64,000 bases of DNA from Streptomyces olivochromogenes (GTDB lineage: Bacteria > Actinomycetota > Actinomycetes > Streptomycetales > Streptomycetaceae): NCBI RefSeq assembly GCF_001514115.1, contig NZ_KQ948451.1, positions 890,109 through 954,108 of the forward strand, read 5' to 3'. Below the pieces are notes generated by a model that saw only the letters and a program-made list of their open reading frames with translations, searched no databases and had not been told where the DNA came from. Position numbers and translations under genes: made by a program. Shown piece by piece: positions 42,397 through 49,844 of this stretch; the first letter of the stretch is position 1; each line of letters begins with the position of its first letter.

Positions 42397-43632
42397 TCAG
42401 GCGGTGGCGGCGTAGCGGTTGGCGGGGCGGGAGAGGCCGAGCAGCCCGCGCAGGGTGTCGGCCTCGTAGGACTGCCGGAAGACGCCCCGGCGCTGGAGTT
42501 CGGGCACGAGGCCCCGGGTGACGGCGGGCAGGTCGTGGCCGAGGACGGCGGGCCGCAGCCGGAAGCCGGACAGCCCCGCCTCCGCCAACTCCTGGAGCAG
42601 ATCGGCCAGTTGGGCGGGTGTGCCGGTGAAGATCCGGGCATCGCCGGTGTACGGGTATCCGGCCAGGGCGTCGAGACGCTCGCGGCGGGCCGCTGCGGCG
42701 GCCGGGTCGTCGTCCAGGAACACCACCAGGTCGCCGAAGACGTGCAGGGGTTCGTCGGCGCGGCCGGCCGCCCTCTGCTCGGCGCGGATCTCCTCGACGA
42801 TGGCACGGGCCTGACCGGCGTCGTGCGGGGTGACGTAACCGATGTCGGCGGCCCGGGCCACCAGCCGGTAGGGGACGGTCGCGTGGGCCAGGGCGCTGAC
42901 GACCGGCTGGCCCTGCGGCGGGCGGGGGGTGATCGAGGGGCCCTTGACGCTGAAGTGCTTGCCCTCGAAGTCGGTGTAGTGCAGTTTGTCGCGGTCGACG
43001 AAGCGTCCGGTGGCGACGTCCCGGATCTCCGCGTCGTCCTCCCAGCTGTCCCAGAGCCGGCGCACCGCTTCCACATAGTCCGCGGCCTCGTCGAAGAGGT
43101 CGGTCGTCAGCTCTCGCACAGCCGGGCTGTCCAGGTCCTCGATGCGCAGCGGCGGGAGCGTACGGCGGCCGAAGTGCGCGGCCTCGTGCGCGCGGGCCGA
43201 CACCTGCACCCGTACGCCCGCACGGCCCGTGCTGACGTAGTCGAGGGTGGCGATCGCCTTGGAGATGTGGAAGGGCTCGGTGTGGGTGACGACGGCGGTC
43301 GGGACCAGCCCTATGTGGCTGGTCAGCGGGGCGACGCGGGCGGCGATCAGGACGGCGTCCAGGCGCCCGCGGACCTGGTCGGTGCGGCTGTCTGGCTCGG
43401 TGACGTGCGAGGACTGGAGTCCGAGGGCGTCCTCGATGGTCACGAAGTCGAGGAGACCTCGCTCGGCCTCGGTGACCAGGTCCGTCCAGTACCCGGCGGT
43501 GAGCAGCTCACGGGGGCGGGCCACCGGCTCGCGCCAGGCGGCCGGGTGCCAGCCGGCGCCGTCGAGTGCGACGGCGAGGTGCAGATGGGGGGACGAGGGG
43601 GAGGAAACGGGCAGCGAAGATGATGCGGACAC
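42397..43632 (-). CDS. LLM class flavin-dependent monooxygenase behind a leader peptide
   Basis: 411 residues from a GTG at 43632. It opens with PHLHLAVALDGAGWHPAAWR and carries FVTIEDALGLQSSH, VPTAVVTHTEPFHISKAIAT then LDYVSTGRAGVRVQVSA, and QPVVSALAHATVPYRLVARA. It matches the NtaA/SsuD-like superfamily with a longer insertion region. AGGAAGG lies upstream. It is the first gene after the HIDLQRV leader ORF (43708), and the NtaA-type gene follows after 17 bases. It may therefore be controlled separately from the importer half of the operon. Confidence 0.85.
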   Translation of the reverse strand: MSASSSLPVSSPSSPHLHLAVALDGAGWHPAAWREPVARPRELLTAGYWTDLVTEAERGLLDFVTIEDALGLQSSHVTEPDSRTDQVRGRLDAVLIAARVAPLTSHIGLVPTAVVTHTEPFHISKAIATLDYVSTGRAGVRVQVSARAHEAAHFGRRTLPPLRIEDLDSPAVRELTTDLFDEAADYVEAVRRLWDSWEDDAEIRDVATGRFVDRDKLHYTDFEGKHFSVKGPSITPRPPQGQPVVSALAHATVPYRLVARAADIGYVTPHDAGQARAIVEEIRAEQRAAGRADEPLHVFGDLVVFLDDDPAAAAARRERLDALAGYPYTGDARIFTGTPAQLADLLQELAEAGLSGFRLRPAVLGHDLPAVTRGLVPELQRRGVFRQSYEADTLRGLLGLSRPANRYAATA

Positions 43633-43670
43633 GGAGGGGTTGCCTTCCTGGTCGACCGTACGAGAGCGCG

Positions 43671-43688
43671 GCCCTCGGGGCGGAGGGC
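43671..43688 (-). promoter_or_regulatory. Small hairpin between leader ORF and monooxygenase gene
   Basis: GCCCTC-CGCCCC-GAGGGC on the reverse strand, perfect 6-bp stem. It lies 20 bases after the leader peptide stop and could be part of an attenuator. Confidence 0.4.
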
Positions 43689-43707
43689 ACGGCGGCGGGG
43701 TGACAGG

Positions 43708-43797
43708 TCAGGGACGACAGAGCGCGCCGGCCACGCGCTGGAGATCGATGTGCGACCGGGAGTACAGGTGCACACGGCGGCGCGGGACGAGCGCCAT
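43708..43797 (-). CDS. Putative leader peptide (HIDLQRV...C type)
   Basis: 29 residues from the ATG at 43797 (an in-frame ATG at 43875 would give 55). The C-terminal SRSHIDLQRVAGALCRP is the signature of short actinobacterial leader ORFs found before sulfur-assimilation and thiol genes (established pattern, from memory). The single Cys codon near the stop is the less common TGT. The ORF ends 75 bases before the monooxygenase start, within the operon. It should make downstream expression depend on charged Cys-tRNA or on ribosome stalling. Confidence 0.75.
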   Translation of the reverse strand: MALVPRRRVHLYSRSHIDLQRVAGALCRP

Positions 43798-43903
43798 GAC
43801 GCGGAGAGCGGACCCGCTTCGCACGTCCCTCACCTCCGCTTCCGTGTCCCGGCGGGCTCGTGGCCGCGCCGACATCGTGGATCCCTTCAACACAACGGTC
43901 CGC

Positions 43904-44641
43904 CTACGCCGTCTGTTCCTGCTGGGCGCCCGGAGTTCGGACGAGGAGGAACTCCGAGCGGCGGCGCAGGGTGAAGCCGATCGACTCGTAGAGCCGGATC
44001 GCGCCGGTGTTGGTCGCGGAGGCATGCAGGAAGGGCGTGTCTCCGCGCTCCCTGATGCCGGCCGCGATCGCGCGGACCAGTCGCGTGGCCAGGCCCTTGC
44101 CGCGGTGGTCCGGGGCGGTGCAGACCGCGCTGATCTCCGTCCAGCCGGGCGGTCGCAGCCGCTCGCCGGCCAGGGCGATGAGCCGGCCGCGGTGCCGGAT
44201 GCCGAGGTAGGTGCCCAGTTCGACCGTGCGGGGCAGGAAGGGCCCCGGCTCGGTCAGGGCGATCAGGTCCAGGATCTCGGGGACGTCGTCGGGCCCGAGC
44301 CGCACCGCTTCGGGGGCGGGCTCGGCGCGCAGCGCGGTGTCGACCAGTTGCACGCCCTGGCCGTGCTGGACCGTTTCCCAGCCCTGGGGCGCCGACTTCG
44401 CCCCGGTCACGGGGGTGACGGTGCCGGGGCCGACGAGCGCGGCGAGGTCGTCCCAGGCGCGCGGGTCGGCCGGGTCGGCGAGGGCGGTGAACGGGGAGAC
44501 GTCCAGGGGGTAGCGGGCCGCACGTCCCACGCGCTCGGCGAGGTGGGCGTGCGGGCCGGTCAGCGCGGCCCAGGCGGCGTTGTCCAGGATGTGGGGCGCC
44601 GCCGGGCTCTGCGGCGGGGTCGGTCGGGCAACGGTGGACAT
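43904..44641 (-). CDS. GNAT family N-acetyltransferase (FR47-like)
   Basis: 245 residues. The C-terminal 110 are a GNAT domain with acetyl-CoA motif VCTAPDHRGKGLATRLVRAI (Arg/Gln-x-x-Gly-x-Gly/Ala variant) and FLHASATNTGAIRLYESIGF. The first 110 are a degenerate half, giving an FR47-like layout. In the B. subtilis ytmI and yxe operons a GNAT accompanies a cystine-type importer and LLM monooxygenases, N-acetylating S-substituted cysteines before oxidation. The same grouping is seen here. It lies 26 bases after the binding-protein gene. The substrate is inference from this parallel. Confidence 0.85.
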   Translation of the reverse strand: MSTVARPTPPQSPAAPHILDNAAWAALTGPHAHLAERVGRAARYPLDVSPFTALADPADPRAWDDLAALVGPGTVTPVTGAKSAPQGWETVQHGQGVQLVDTALRAEPAPEAVRLGPDDVPEILDLIALTEPGPFLPRTVELGTYLGIRHRGRLIALAGERLRPPGWTEISAVCTAPDHRGKGLATRLVRAIAAGIRERGDTPFLHASATNTGAIRLYESIGFTLRRRSEFLLVRTPGAQQEQTA

Positions 44642-44667
44642 GGTGGCGTCGGACCTCCGGGAAGCGG

Positions 44668-45693
44668 TCAGGAGTTGTCGAGCGGGAGGCCGGGCGGGTT
44701 GATCTGCGAGGTGCTGACGGCCTCGTTGGAGAGGTTCCAGGCGGCGAGCCACTTGGCGTACTGACCGTCCTTGATGAGGTGGTTGATCGCGTCGGCGACC
44801 GGCTTGGCCAGCCCGCTGTCCTTCTTCGCGGTGGCCGCGATCAGTCCCTGGAGCGTCGCGCCCGCGCCGGAGAACTTGCCCGCGTTGCGGGTCGGGTTGG
44901 GTGTCTTCGCCGTCTGGGTGATGTGGTACGAGATACCGGGGTTGGGTCCGAAGTAGGCGTCGATCTTCCCGCTGGACAGCGCCAGATAGACGCTGTTGTT
45001 GTCCTGGAAGTACTTGACGGTGAGCTTCTTGCCCTCCTTCGCGAGCTTCGCCTTCCACTCCAGCAGGAGCTTCTCCTGGTTGGTTCCGGCGCCCACGGAG
45101 ACGGTCCGGCCGGCCAGGTTCTCGTAGTCGCCGGCGAAGTTCCAGGTGCTCTTCTTCGGCACCTCGAAGGCGAGGTTGTCCTGCCGGTAGGAGGCGAACT
45201 CGTACTTCTTCTTGCGTTCCTCGGTGTCCGTGACGTTCGTGAAGGCGACATCGACCTTGCCGCTGTCGATGCCGACGAACAGGTTCTCCCAGGTCGAGTT
45301 CTTCACTTCCGGCTTCAGTCCGAGGACGGCGGCGACCAGTCGGCCGAGGTCGGGTTCGGCACCGGTGAGGGTCTTCTGGTCCTGGCCGACGTACGCAAGC
45401 GGCGGGAACCCGGCGGGCAGCGCGCCGACGCCGATGACCAGCTTGCCGCTCTTGGCGACCGACTTGGGCAGCTCGGCGCTGATGGACTTGACCTCGGACA
45501 CCTTGAGGTCGGTCTGCCGTGCGGCGCCGTTGGAGAGCGCGCCGACGGTGACGGTGCCGGAGGCCGCGCTGCCGGAGGTGGTGGCGGCGTCGCTCTCTCC
45601 CCCGCACGCGGCGAGACCGGCGGCGAGGGTGGCGACGGCGGTGGAGGCGGTGAGGCCACGGAGGAGTCTGCTGCGGAGGGTGAGGGTGCGCAT
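44668..45693 (-). CDS. Amino-acid ABC transporter substrate-binding lipoprotein
   Basis: 341 residues of the family 3 extracellular solute-binding proteins (polar amino acids, cystine, opines). The signal peptide ends in lipobox LAAC at about residues 27-30, followed by GGESDA, so it should be lipid-anchored. The body has GKLVIGVGALPAGFPPLAYV, TWENLFVGIDSGKVDVAFTN and TVSVGAGTNQEKLLLEW. It is followed by the GNAT and preceded by the ATPase and permease genes. Upstream sulfur-type leader control suggests a cystine- or S-alkylcysteine-like ligand (inference). Confidence 0.88.
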   Translation of the reverse strand: MRTLTLRSRLLRGLTASTAVATLAAGLAACGGESDAATTSGSAASGTVTVGALSNGAARQTDLKVSEVKSISAELPKSVAKSGKLVIGVGALPAGFPPLAYVGQDQKTLTGAEPDLGRLVAAVLGLKPEVKNSTWENLFVGIDSGKVDVAFTNVTDTEERKKKYEFASYRQDNLAFEVPKKSTWNFAGDYENLAGRTVSVGAGTNQEKLLLEWKAKLAKEGKKLTVKYFQDNNSVYLALSSGKIDAYFGPNPGISYHITQTAKTPNPTRNAGKFSGAGATLQGLIAATAKKDSGLAKPVADAINHLIKDGQYAKWLAAWNLSNEAVSTSQINPPGLPLDNS

Positions 45694-45789
45694 GGCTGTC
45701 CTTGTCCGATGTTCGTGAGTGAAGGTGAGGTGGGTGAAGGTGAGGTGGGTGAAGGCGTGCGGGATGAAGGCGCGCGGGATGAAGGAGGT

Positions 45790-46575
45790 TCAGAGGACCT
45801 TGCTCAGGAAGTCCCTGGTCCGCTCGTGCGTCGGGTGGTCCAACACCTCGGTGGGCGAGCCCTGTTCGACGACGCGGCCCTCGTCGAGGAAGACGATCCG
45901 GTCGGCCACCTCGCGGGCGAAGCCGATCTCGTGGGTCACGATGACGAGCGTGGTGCCGCTGGTGGCCAGGTCCTTGATGACGGCGAGTACCTCGCCGACC
46001 AGCTCGGGGTCGAGGGCGGAGGTCGGCTCGTCGAAGAGGATGACTCCGGGCCGCAGCGCGAGGGCGCGGGCGATCGCGACCCGCTGCTGCTGGCCGCCCG
46101 ACAACTGGCGTGGATAGGCGCCGGCCTTGTCGGCCAGACCCACACGGTCGAGGAGGGTGCGCGCGAGCTCCCTGGCCTCGGGCCGCTTCAGCCGTCGGGT
46201 CGCCACCGGCGCGGCCGCCACGTTGTCCAGCACCGTCAGATGCGGGAACAGGTTGAAGTTCTGGAAGACGAACCCGATCCGGCCGCGCTGGGCCAGGATC
46301 GCCCGCTCGGTCAGCTCCTTGAGCCTCTCGCCATGTCGGCGTACGCCGATGAGCTCGCCGTTCAGGCTCACATGGCCGATCTCGGGCTTCTCCAGGTGGT
46401 TGATCACCCTGAGGAGGGTGGACTTGCCGGAGCCGGACGGGCCGAGGATCACGGTGACCTCTCCGGGCCGCACCGTCAACTCCACGCCGTTCAGCACGCG
46501 TTGGGCGCCGTACCACTTGTGCACATCGCGTACCTCGACGGCGGCCGGTCGGATCTCGAGCGTCTCGCCGGTCAT
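45790..46575 (-). CDS. Amino-acid ABC transporter ATP-binding protein
   Basis: 261 residues. Walker A is LGPSGSGKSTLLRVI, the Q-loop follows in FVFQNFNLFPHLTVLDN, the signature is QLSGGQQQRVAIARALAL, Walker B is VILFDEPTSALDPELV and the H-loop is VIVTHEIGFAREVADR. This is the polar-amino-acid subfamily (GlnQ/HisP/TcyN). Its start overlaps the permease stop, and the binding-protein gene follows after 96 bases. It supplies ATP hydrolysis for the importer. Confidence 0.94.
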   Translation of the reverse strand: MTGETLEIRPAAVEVRDVHKWYGAQRVLNGVELTVRPGEVTVILGPSGSGKSTLLRVINHLEKPEIGHVSLNGELIGVRRHGERLKELTERAILAQRGRIGFVFQNFNLFPHLTVLDNVAAAPVATRRLKRPEARELARTLLDRVGLADKAGAYPRQLSGGQQQRVAIARALALRPGVILFDEPTSALDPELVGEVLAVIKDLATSGTTLVIVTHEIGFAREVADRIVFLDEGRVVEQGSPTEVLDHPTHERTRDFLSKVL

Positions 46576-47537
46576 ATCGCCGCCTCCTTACGGACCCGGG
46601 CCCGCAGGTCACGCAGACCGGTGCGGACCTTCTGCAACGGGGTCGGCGGGAGGGAGCGCAGCGCACCCCGCGAGTAGTACCGCTCGACGTAGAACTGGAC
46701 GACGGACACGACGCTCGTGAGGATCAGGTACCAGGCGGTGGCGACCAGCAGCAGCGGCACGATGTCGCCGGGGTAGGTGGAGCCCATGCTCTGCACCGAG
46801 CCGAAGAGGTCGAGCAGCGAGACGTAGAAGACCAGCGAGGTGCCCTTGATCAGGCCGATCAGCTGGTTGACGTAGTTCGGGGTGATGGAGCGCAGTGCCT
46901 GCGGGAACACGATCCTCGTGAACTGGTAGCCCTTGGGCAGACCGAGTGCGGAGGCCGCCTCGTGCTGGCCCTGGTCGACGGAGAGGATGCCACCGCGGAC
47001 CACTTCCGCCGCGTACGCCGCCTCGTTGAGGCTCAGTCCGACGACCGCGACGACCATGTCGGTGGCGAGCCGGGACTCGTCGAAGGTGAAGAAGGCGGGG
47101 CCGAAGGGGACGCCGAGGCTCAGCGTCTTGTAGAGCGCGCTGAAGTTGTAGAGGAACAGCAGGACGACGATGAGCGGCACCGAGCGGAACAGCCAGATGT
47201 AGACCCAGCTCACCGCGCGCAGCACAGGGCTTTCGGAGAGTCGGGCCAGGGCGAGCAGGATGCCGACGAGCAAGCCCAACACGGCGCTGTAGAGCGTCAC
47301 TTCGAGGGTGATGAGCAGGCCGTCGAGGATCGTGGGACGCAGGAACCAGTACTGGAACCGGTCCCACTGGAAGAAGGGGTTGGTCGCCAGCCCGTGGACG
47401 ATCTGGGCGACCACGACGAGCACGATCGCCGAGGCGATCCAGCGGCCGGGGTGGCGCAGGGGCAGCACGCGCTGTGCCGCGGCCGGGCGGGGCTCCGTCG
47501 TGCTCAACGGCACGGCGGAGCCCAGGGATTCACTCAT
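46572..47537 (-). CDS. Amino-acid ABC transporter permease (HisM/TcyL type)
   Basis: 321 residues from the ATG at 47537, with GGAG 6 bases upstream. The family signature is LLITLEVTLYSAVLGLLVGI then LLALARLSESPVLRAVSWVY, and the cytoplasmic EAA loop is AASALGLPKGYQFTRIVFPQALR. It has about five membrane helices plus one near the N terminus (WIASAIVLVVVAQIVHGLA). As the only permease it probably forms a homodimer. It is the first full gene after the poly-cysteine leader ORF. Confidence 0.92.
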   Translation of the reverse strand: MSESLGSAVPLSTTEPRPAAAQRVLPLRHPGRWIASAIVLVVVAQIVHGLATNPFFQWDRFQYWFLRPTILDGLLITLEVTLYSAVLGLLVGILLALARLSESPVLRAVSWVYIWLFRSVPLIVVLLFLYNFSALYKTLSLGVPFGPAFFTFDESRLATDMVVAVVGLSLNEAAYAAEVVRGGILSVDQGQHEAASALGLPKGYQFTRIVFPQALRSITPNYVNQLIGLIKGTSLVFYVSLLDLFGSVQSMGSTYPGDIVPLLLVATAWYLILTSVVSVVQFYVERYYSRGALRSLPPTPLQKVRTGLRDLRARVRKEAAI

Positions 47538-47561
47538 GGAGGGCTCCAACGAATGCGGACA

Positions 47562-47590
47562 CACCGCCGCCGGCCCGTACGACGGCGGTG
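47562..47590 (-). promoter_or_regulatory. Candidate attenuator hairpin before the permease gene
   Basis: CACCGCCG and CGGCGGTG form a perfect 8-bp stem with a 13-base loop on the reverse strand, between the Cys-rich leader stop (47718) and the permease start (47537). It is a natural candidate for a terminator or ribosome-site-blocking stem controlled by leader translation. Confidence 0.45.
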
Positions 47591-47717
47591 CGCGCGGGGA
47601 CAGACGGATGTCAGGGGGTACGGAGGAAGGAGAGGCTCACCGGCAGCACGCCGACAGGGCGGCGGGCGAAGGGGGTCGAGCCGTGCGGACGTTCAACGCC
47701 GCGGAAGGCGGAAGCGG

Positions 47718-47819
47718 TCAGCCCTGACAGAGACAGCGGGCGCCGCGGGAGCTACAACACAGTGCGGCGGCGGGGCAGCCGTGGCGCCGCGAAGCGGTCG
47801 TCCCGTCAGCTGCGTACAT
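47718..47819 (-). CDS. Poly-cysteine leader peptide (cysteine attenuator candidate)
   Basis: 33 residues: MYAADGTTASRRHGCPAAAL followed by CCSSRGARCLCQG. Five cysteines fall in the last 19 residues and four use TGT, the rarer Cys codon in this GC-rich genome. It ends 180 bases before the permease gene. Mycobacterial poly-Cys leader ORFs are known to attenuate downstream sulfur genes in response to cysteine (established, Canestrari and colleagues, from memory). The ORF lies about 65 bases downstream of a TTGACA/TAACTT promoter. An upstream in-frame GTG is a possible alternative start. Confidence 0.75.
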   Translation of the reverse strand: MYAADGTTASRRHGCPAAALCCSSRGARCLCQG

Positions 47820-47890
47820 CGCGTTCACCGTCACCATTCCGCCCCGCTGGGCCTTGAGCGCACCGGAGTCGATCCGGTCCGATGCGGCGT

Positions 47891-47920
47891 AAGTTAGGCA
47901 TGGCCCCAAACGAATGTCAA
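47891..47920 (-). promoter_or_regulatory. Promoter for the leader and ABC importer operon
   Basis: On the reverse strand TTGACA (47920-47915), an 18-base spacer, then TAACTT (47896-47891). It points toward the Cys-rich leader ORF. Nearby, ACCACGTGGT at 47939-47948 is a 10-bp perfect palindrome that could be a regulator site shared with the divergent side. Confidence 0.6.
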
Positions 47921-48189
47921 CGCGCACCGGCCGGAATGACCACGTGGTGAGACCGCGCATATGCCTTCTTGACTGCTCCGCGGACCGCACGGAGACTGAC
48001 GGGGACGGTCACGATTGTCAGCGCCCGTCGTGCGGGTTTCTCCCGTTCGACGCGGTTATCGGCCCCGGCCCGCTGACAGGCAACCCTTCCACCGCGACGG
48101 GGTGCCCCGGGTGACGACCGGGTCCCGCCGGTGCGGTGGGACAAGCGCGGTCTCGCCTCTCGCGAGCCCCGGACACGGGAGCGATGGGA

Positions 48190-48264
48190 ATGGCCAGGAG
48201 GAGCACGAACGGTCTGACCAGGCGCCTGCACATCGATCTGCAGCGGGTCTCCAGCGCGTACTAG
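48190..48264 (+). CDS. Putative leader peptide upstream of the glutathione-transferase-like gene
   Basis: 24 residues: MARRSTNGLTRRLHIDLQRV then SSAY, stop TAG. The RRLHIDLQRVSSA core is the same leader family as at 43708, but the usual terminal Cys is replaced by Tyr just before the stop. An ATG two codons earlier is an alternative. It ends 152 bases before the GST-like gene. The stop codon lies inside a 28-bp tandem duplication, which may have changed the end of the peptide. Confidence 0.65.
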   Translation: MARRSTNGLTRRLHIDLQRVSSAY

Positions 48265-48306
48265 TCCAGGCGGTCCGTCCAGCGCGTACTGGTCCACGCG
48301 GTCCGT
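48251..48306 (+). repeat. 28-bp tandem duplication across the leader peptide stop
   Basis: Copy 1 at 48251-48278 and copy 2 at 48279-48306 differ at only two positions. Each begins CCAGCGCGTACT and ends CGGTCCGT. Copy 1 supplies the TAG stop of the leader; the matching triplet in copy 2 is TGG. The 28-base unit is not a multiple of three. Confidence 0.9.
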
Positions 48307-48416
48307 CCGGTCAGGCATGTCCCACGATCCGGACCGGCCCGTACGTCAGCGCAGTCACTCCGTTCCGCCACCGCCGCCCAACGGGCCGCGGGGGCTTCGA
48401 CGTTGCCTGGAGAGTC

Positions 48417-49106
48417 ATGCCCAAGACAGTCTCGCTCGCCGCTCCTCGCCCCCACCGCATCCGCAGCCGCATCGGCGTCGGCCTGGCCGGCGGTTTCTAC
48501 CCGGCACCGCACCGCTATCAGCTGTACCTCGCCGAGGGCTGTCCGCGTTCGCTGCGTATCTCGGTCACCCTGGAGCTGCTGGGGCTCCACGACTCGGTCG
48601 CCACCACGCTGCTGACGCTTCCCGCCGAGACACCCGAGGCGTTCGCCGCACTGCGCGGCGCGTACGAGGCCACCTGGCACCACTACGACGGTCCGCTCAC
48701 CGCGCCCGCGCTGTGCGACCGTTGGAGCGGACGGATCGTGAGCAACCACACGCCGGACATCCTGCGTGACCTCGCCGGGCTGCCGGTCTGCCAGAGCGAC
48801 ACCCGCCTCCCCCGGCTGAACCCACCGGCCCTCACCGCGGACATCGACGCCTTGCGCGAACTCCTCGACCGGGACGTCACGCCCACCGCGCCGCCGCTTG
48901 CGCGCACGGCGGCACTCCAGTCGCTTGACCGGCAACTCGCCTCGCACGTCTACGCGTTGGGCGACGAGCTGACGGCCGCGGACGTCGACCTCTGGGTGGC
49001 CCTGACCCAACTCGGCCCGACGGAGTCCCTTTCCCCGTACGGTCGGCTCCGCGCCTACGTACGTCGGCTCGACGCCCACCCGGCCTTCCACGGCAAGGTG
49101 CGCTGA
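48417..49106 (+). CDS. Glutathione S-transferase-like protein (Xi-class/YqjG-related)
   Basis: 229 residues. The start GGFYPAPHRYQLYLAEGCPR then SLRISVTLELLGL parallels the Cys-Pro motif of Xi-class transferases (glutathionyl-hydroquinone reductases), with Cys near residue 39. The C-terminal helical GST domain is ASHVYALGDELTAADVDLWV then ALTQLGPTE. Streptomyces use mycothiol, so the natural thiol is uncertain. GGAG lies 4 bases before the ATG. The HIDLQRV leader upstream and the divergent sulfur operon suggest a role in thiol-adduct handling. Confidence 0.78.
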   Translation: MPKTVSLAAPRPHRIRSRIGVGLAGGFYPAPHRYQLYLAEGCPRSLRISVTLELLGLHDSVATTLLTLPAETPEAFAALRGAYEATWHHYDGPLTAPALCDRWSGRIVSNHTPDILRDLAGLPVCQSDTRLPRLNPPALTADIDALRELLDRDVTPTAPPLARTAALQSLDRQLASHVYALGDELTAADVDLWVALTQLGPTESLSPYGRLRAYVRRLDAHPAFHGKVR

Positions 49107-49122
49107 GCGCGTACGCCAAGGT

Positions 49123-49161
49123 CGCCGGGGCCAGTGGGGCCGTAGGGCCCGGGCCCCGGCG
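49123..49161. terminator. GC-rich bidirectional terminator
   Basis: CGCCGGGGCC and GGCCCCGGCG form a perfect 10-bp stem around a 19-base loop between the convergent GST-like and YceI genes. Confidence 0.7.
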
Positions 49162-49171
49162 CCGCGTCGGC

Positions 49172-49687
49172 TCAGCCCTTGGCGCGGGTGAAGACGAGCG
49201 TGCCGGTGACGGTCGTCAAGCCGCGGATCATGCCCATCTGGTTCCAGCCCATGTCGAACTGGTCGCGGTCCACGGTGAACTCCGCGGTGAGCGTGACGGT
49301 GTCGGCGCTCGCCCCGGTCACCCGGCCGGTGACGGGCTGCGGCCGGCTGATGCCGCGCACGGTCAGCTGCCCGTTGATCTCCACGGTGTCGTCCTGACCG
49401 AGGACGGCGTCGCGGACGGCGAAGGTGATCGTGGGGTGGCGGTCGGCGTCGAAGAGGTCGGCGGAGCGAAGGTGCTTGTCCCGCTTGGCGTTCTTCGTGT
49501 CCAGGGACGCGACATCCAGGGTGATGGTGCCGCGAGCGGTCCCGTCGGACTGGACCTCGCCCTCTCCGGCCACTCCGGTGAAGGTGCCCTTCACGGTGAC
49601 CATGCCCCACATCGTCTTGTGCTTGATGGCGACGGTGGTACGGGCGGGGTCGAGCTGCCACAGGCCGGTTTCGACGGCGACGGTCAT
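49172..49687 (-). CDS. YceI family lipid-binding-like protein
   Basis: 171 residues from the ATG at 49687, with GGAGA 7 bases upstream. The YceI pattern is complete: GLWQLDPARTTVAIKHKTMW, then RDKHLRSADLFDADRHPTIT, LTVRGISRPQPVTGRV and FDMGWNQMGMIRGLTTV. Members form a lipocalin-like barrel that binds isoprenoid-type lipids. It has no signal peptide, as is usual for actinobacterial cytosolic versions. A divergent MarR gene lies 157 bases away with two CAAATTTG operators between, so it is very probably that regulator's target. Confidence 0.9.
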   Translation of the reverse strand: MTVAVETGLWQLDPARTTVAIKHKTMWGMVTVKGTFTGVAGEGEVQSDGTARGTITLDVASLDTKNAKRDKHLRSADLFDADRHPTITFAVRDAVLGQDDTVEINGQLTVRGISRPQPVTGRVTGASADTVTLTAEFTVDRDQFDMGWNQMGMIRGLTTVTGTLVFTRAKG

Positions 49688-49775
49688 GAGAGTTCTCCAG
49701 ACGGTTACGGGCGGTGCACAGGGGTGCGCGACGCACGAGGGCGCGCGGCACACGGGGACTGTGGGGACAACGCGG

Positions 49776-49836
49776 TCATCCAAATTTGGATGACTCCACG
49801 CTAGCCGGTTCTTCAAATTTGGACAACCGGTAGACT
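49776..49836. promoter_or_regulatory. MarR operators and leaderless promoter between yceI-like and marR genes
   Basis: TCATCCAAATTTGGATGA (49776-49793) is a perfect 18-bp palindrome, and a second CAAATTTG core lies at 49814-49821. TAGACT at 49831 is a good -10 box only 8 bases before the MarR GTG. That, with no ribosome-binding site, implies a leaderless transcript whose promoter is covered by the second operator. Confidence 0.7.
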
Positions 49837-49844
49837 GTGACACT

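Noticed and set aside
38720..43632. Calling the monooxygenases specifically SsuD alkanesulfonate monooxygenases
   Set aside because: The importer is of the polar-amino-acid type rather than SsuABC and no flavin reductase SsuE is present; sequence alone does not fix the substrate.
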